Below are positions 5,135 through 6,310 of a stretch of DNA of 6,310 bases, piece after piece. Origin of the DNA: an uncultured Eggerthellaceae bacterium (GTDB lineage: Bacteria > Actinomycetota > Coriobacteriia > Coriobacteriales > Eggerthellaceae); assembly GCA_948829205.1 (NCBI GenBank), contig CAQLOA010000029.1, positions 6,522 through 12,831 on the forward strand, given 5' to 3'. The translations under genes and the position numbers were made by a program. Positions within the stretch are counted from its first letter, which is position 1. Each line of letters opens with the position of its first letter. Under the pieces are notes generated by a model. That model saw only the letters and a list, made by a program, of their open reading frames with translations, was not told where the DNA came from and searched no databases.

Positions 5135-6310
5135 ATGGCTGCCATCGGCATCGACCTCGGAACCACCAACAGCTGCGTTGCCGTCGTCGAGGGCGGAAGC
5201 CCCGACGTCATCCCCAACTCCGAAGGCGAGCGCACCACCCCGTCGGTGGTGGCGTTCACCCGCGACGGCGAGCGCCTGGTTGGCAGCATTGCACTGCGCC
5301 AGATGGCCACGAACCCGGGCCGCACGGTGAGCTCGGTGAAGCGCCGCATGGGCACCGACTGGAGGATCGGCGTAGACGGCAAGGAATTCTCGCCGCAGGA
5401 GATATCGGCGATGGTCCTGCGCAAGCTCCGCACCGACGCCGAGAAGTACCTCGACGGAGACGTGACCGACGCGGTGATCACCGTTCCGGCCTACTTCAAC
5501 GACATGCAGCGCAACGCCACGAAGGACGCGGGCACCATCGCAGGGCTGAACGTGCTGCGCATCATCAACGAGCCCACCGCTGCGGCGCTGGCGTTCGGGC
5601 TCGATCACGGCGACCCGCAGATGGTGATGGTCTACGACCTTGGAGGCGGCACGTTCGACGTGTCCGTCATCGAGATAGGCGACGACGTCATAGAGGTGCT
5701 GGCGACCGCAGGCAACAACCGTTTGGGCGGCGACGACTTCGACGAGCGCCTGGCGCGCCATCTGGCCGAGTCGTTCCAGCGGGCCACGGGCGTGGACGTG
5801 ACGCGCGACCAGGTGGCATACCTGCGCGTCCGCGAGGCCGCCGAGCAGGCCAAGAAGGAGCTCTCGTCCATGGAGTCGACGGTGGTGAACCTGCCGTTCC
5901 TCTCGCAGAACGCCCAAGGTCCCCTGCATCTGGAGGAGACCGTCACCCGTGCGCAGTTCGAGAACCTGACACGCGATTTGGTGGAGGCCACCACTGGGCC
6001 GGTGCAGCAGGCCCTGAACGACGCCGGCATAGCCGCCAGCGAGCTGGGGCGCGTGCTCCTCGTGGGCGGCTCCACGCGCATCCCCGCCGTGCAGAAGCAC
6101 GTCGAGGCGCTCACGGGCAAGCATCCCGAAAGCAGCATCAACCCCGACGAATGCGTGGCCCAGGGCGCGGCCATCCAGGCGGCCACGCTGGCTGGCGCCC
6201 GCAGCGGCGGGGGAGCGCTGATGCCCCGCGGCGGCGAGCTGCTGCTCCTCGATGTCGTGCCCATGTCGTTTTCCATCGAGACGGTGGGCGGCGTGGCTAC
6301 GCGCGTCATC
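5135..6310 (+). CDS. DnaK-like Hsp70 chaperone (3' end beyond window)
   Basis: The first 392 residues are visible, with no stop before the window end; a full DnaK is about 600-640. It is an ATP-driven cytoplasmic chaperone. The three Hsp70 signatures are present: IDLGTTNSCVAV (6-17), VYDLGGGTFDVSVIE (166-180) and the VGGSTRIPAVQ block (310-320). Catalytic counterparts of E. coli K70, E171 and T199 are K69, E146 and T173. The nucleotide-binding domain is therefore complete and looks functional. It lacks the roughly 23-residue insertion in the first quadrant typical of Gram-negative Hsp70. Between LAG (352-354) and the LLLLDV linker (369-374) there is a Gly-rich extension of about 9 residues over common DnaK, and the start of the substrate domain reads VVPMSFSIETVGG instead of the usual TPLSLGIET. 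These traits and the J-protein partner suggest a second, specialised DnaK rather than the housekeeping copy, hence no gene symbol. Co-transcribed with the J-domain gene (34-bp gap). Confidence 0.93.
   Translation, partial: MAAIGIDLGTTNSCVAVVEGGSPDVIPNSEGERTTPSVVAFTRDGERLVGSIALRQMATNPGRTVSSVKRRMGTDWRIGVDGKEFSPQEISAMVLRKLRTDAEKYLDGDVTDAVITVPAYFNDMQRNATKDAGTIAGLNVLRIINEPTAAALAFGLDHGDPQMVMVYDLGGGTFDVSVIEIGDDVIEVLATAGNNRLGGDDFDERLARHLAESFQRATGVDVTRDQVAYLRVREAAEQAKKELSSMESTVVNLPFLSQNAQGPLHLEETVTRAQFENLTRDLVEATTGPVQQALNDAGIAASELGRVLLVGGSTRIPAVQKHVEALTGKHPESSINPDECVAQGAAIQAATLAGARSGGGALMPRGGELLLLDVVPMSFSIETVGGVATRVI

Noticed and set aside
4766..6124. 452-codon - strand frame opposite the J-domain and dnaK-like genes
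   Set aside because: It overlaps two clear chaperone genes and has no domain content of its own.
1..6310. CRISPR array, tRNA, rRNA or phage genes
   Set aside because: No regularly spaced repeats, no tRNA cloverleaf, no rRNA-like sequence and no phage-type proteins were seen.

Overview
The window looks like a piece of a high-GC, monoderm bacterial chromosome, probably an actinobacterium. The class Coriobacteriia (Eggerthella/Slackia-like gut anaerobes) is my best guess. This rests on three things. Coding regions are strongly GC-rich with G/C-ending codons. The Hsp70 lacks the roughly 23-residue insertion typical of Gram-negative DnaK. One gene appears to be transcribed without a leader. No marker gene fixes the taxon, so the placement is inference.

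Layout: four genes, all on the + strand. (1) Positions 1-316 carry no convincing gene but are rich in secondary structure. A long inverted repeat (1-22 with 105-126) is followed by a weak promoter-like site whose spacer holds a dyad, and then by a terminator-like hairpin (268-286) just before the next ribosome binding site. (2) 317-2422 encodes a 701-residue protein that fuses a degenerate calcineurin-like metallophosphoesterase domain to a radical SAM domain of the ArsS/DUF3641 type. (3) 2608-4149 encodes a sodium:solute symporter family permease, separated from the radical SAM gene by an AT-rich regulatory gap. (4) 4276-5100 encodes a J-domain protein with a helical-repeat-like segment and a cysteine-rich tail. 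(5) 5135-6310 is the first 392 codons of a DnaK-like Hsp70, open at the right edge.

How they fit together: the J-domain gene and the dnaK-like gene are 34 bp apart and read as a dedicated Hsp40/Hsp70 pair. It is not the standard grpE/dnaJ operon: no grpE lies between them, and the J protein lacks the DnaJ zinc finger. The radical SAM gene and the symporter each have their own upstream regulatory-looking region. A shared pathway is possible (uptake of a substrate and its radical modification), but nothing here proves it. No arsM, arsR or other arsenic gene is present in the window.

The most unusual items are the phosphoesterase/ArsS-type radical SAM fusion with lost metal ligands, the structured leader before it, and the leaderless J-domain promoter whose -35 position is occupied by AATGTG/CACATT repeats.
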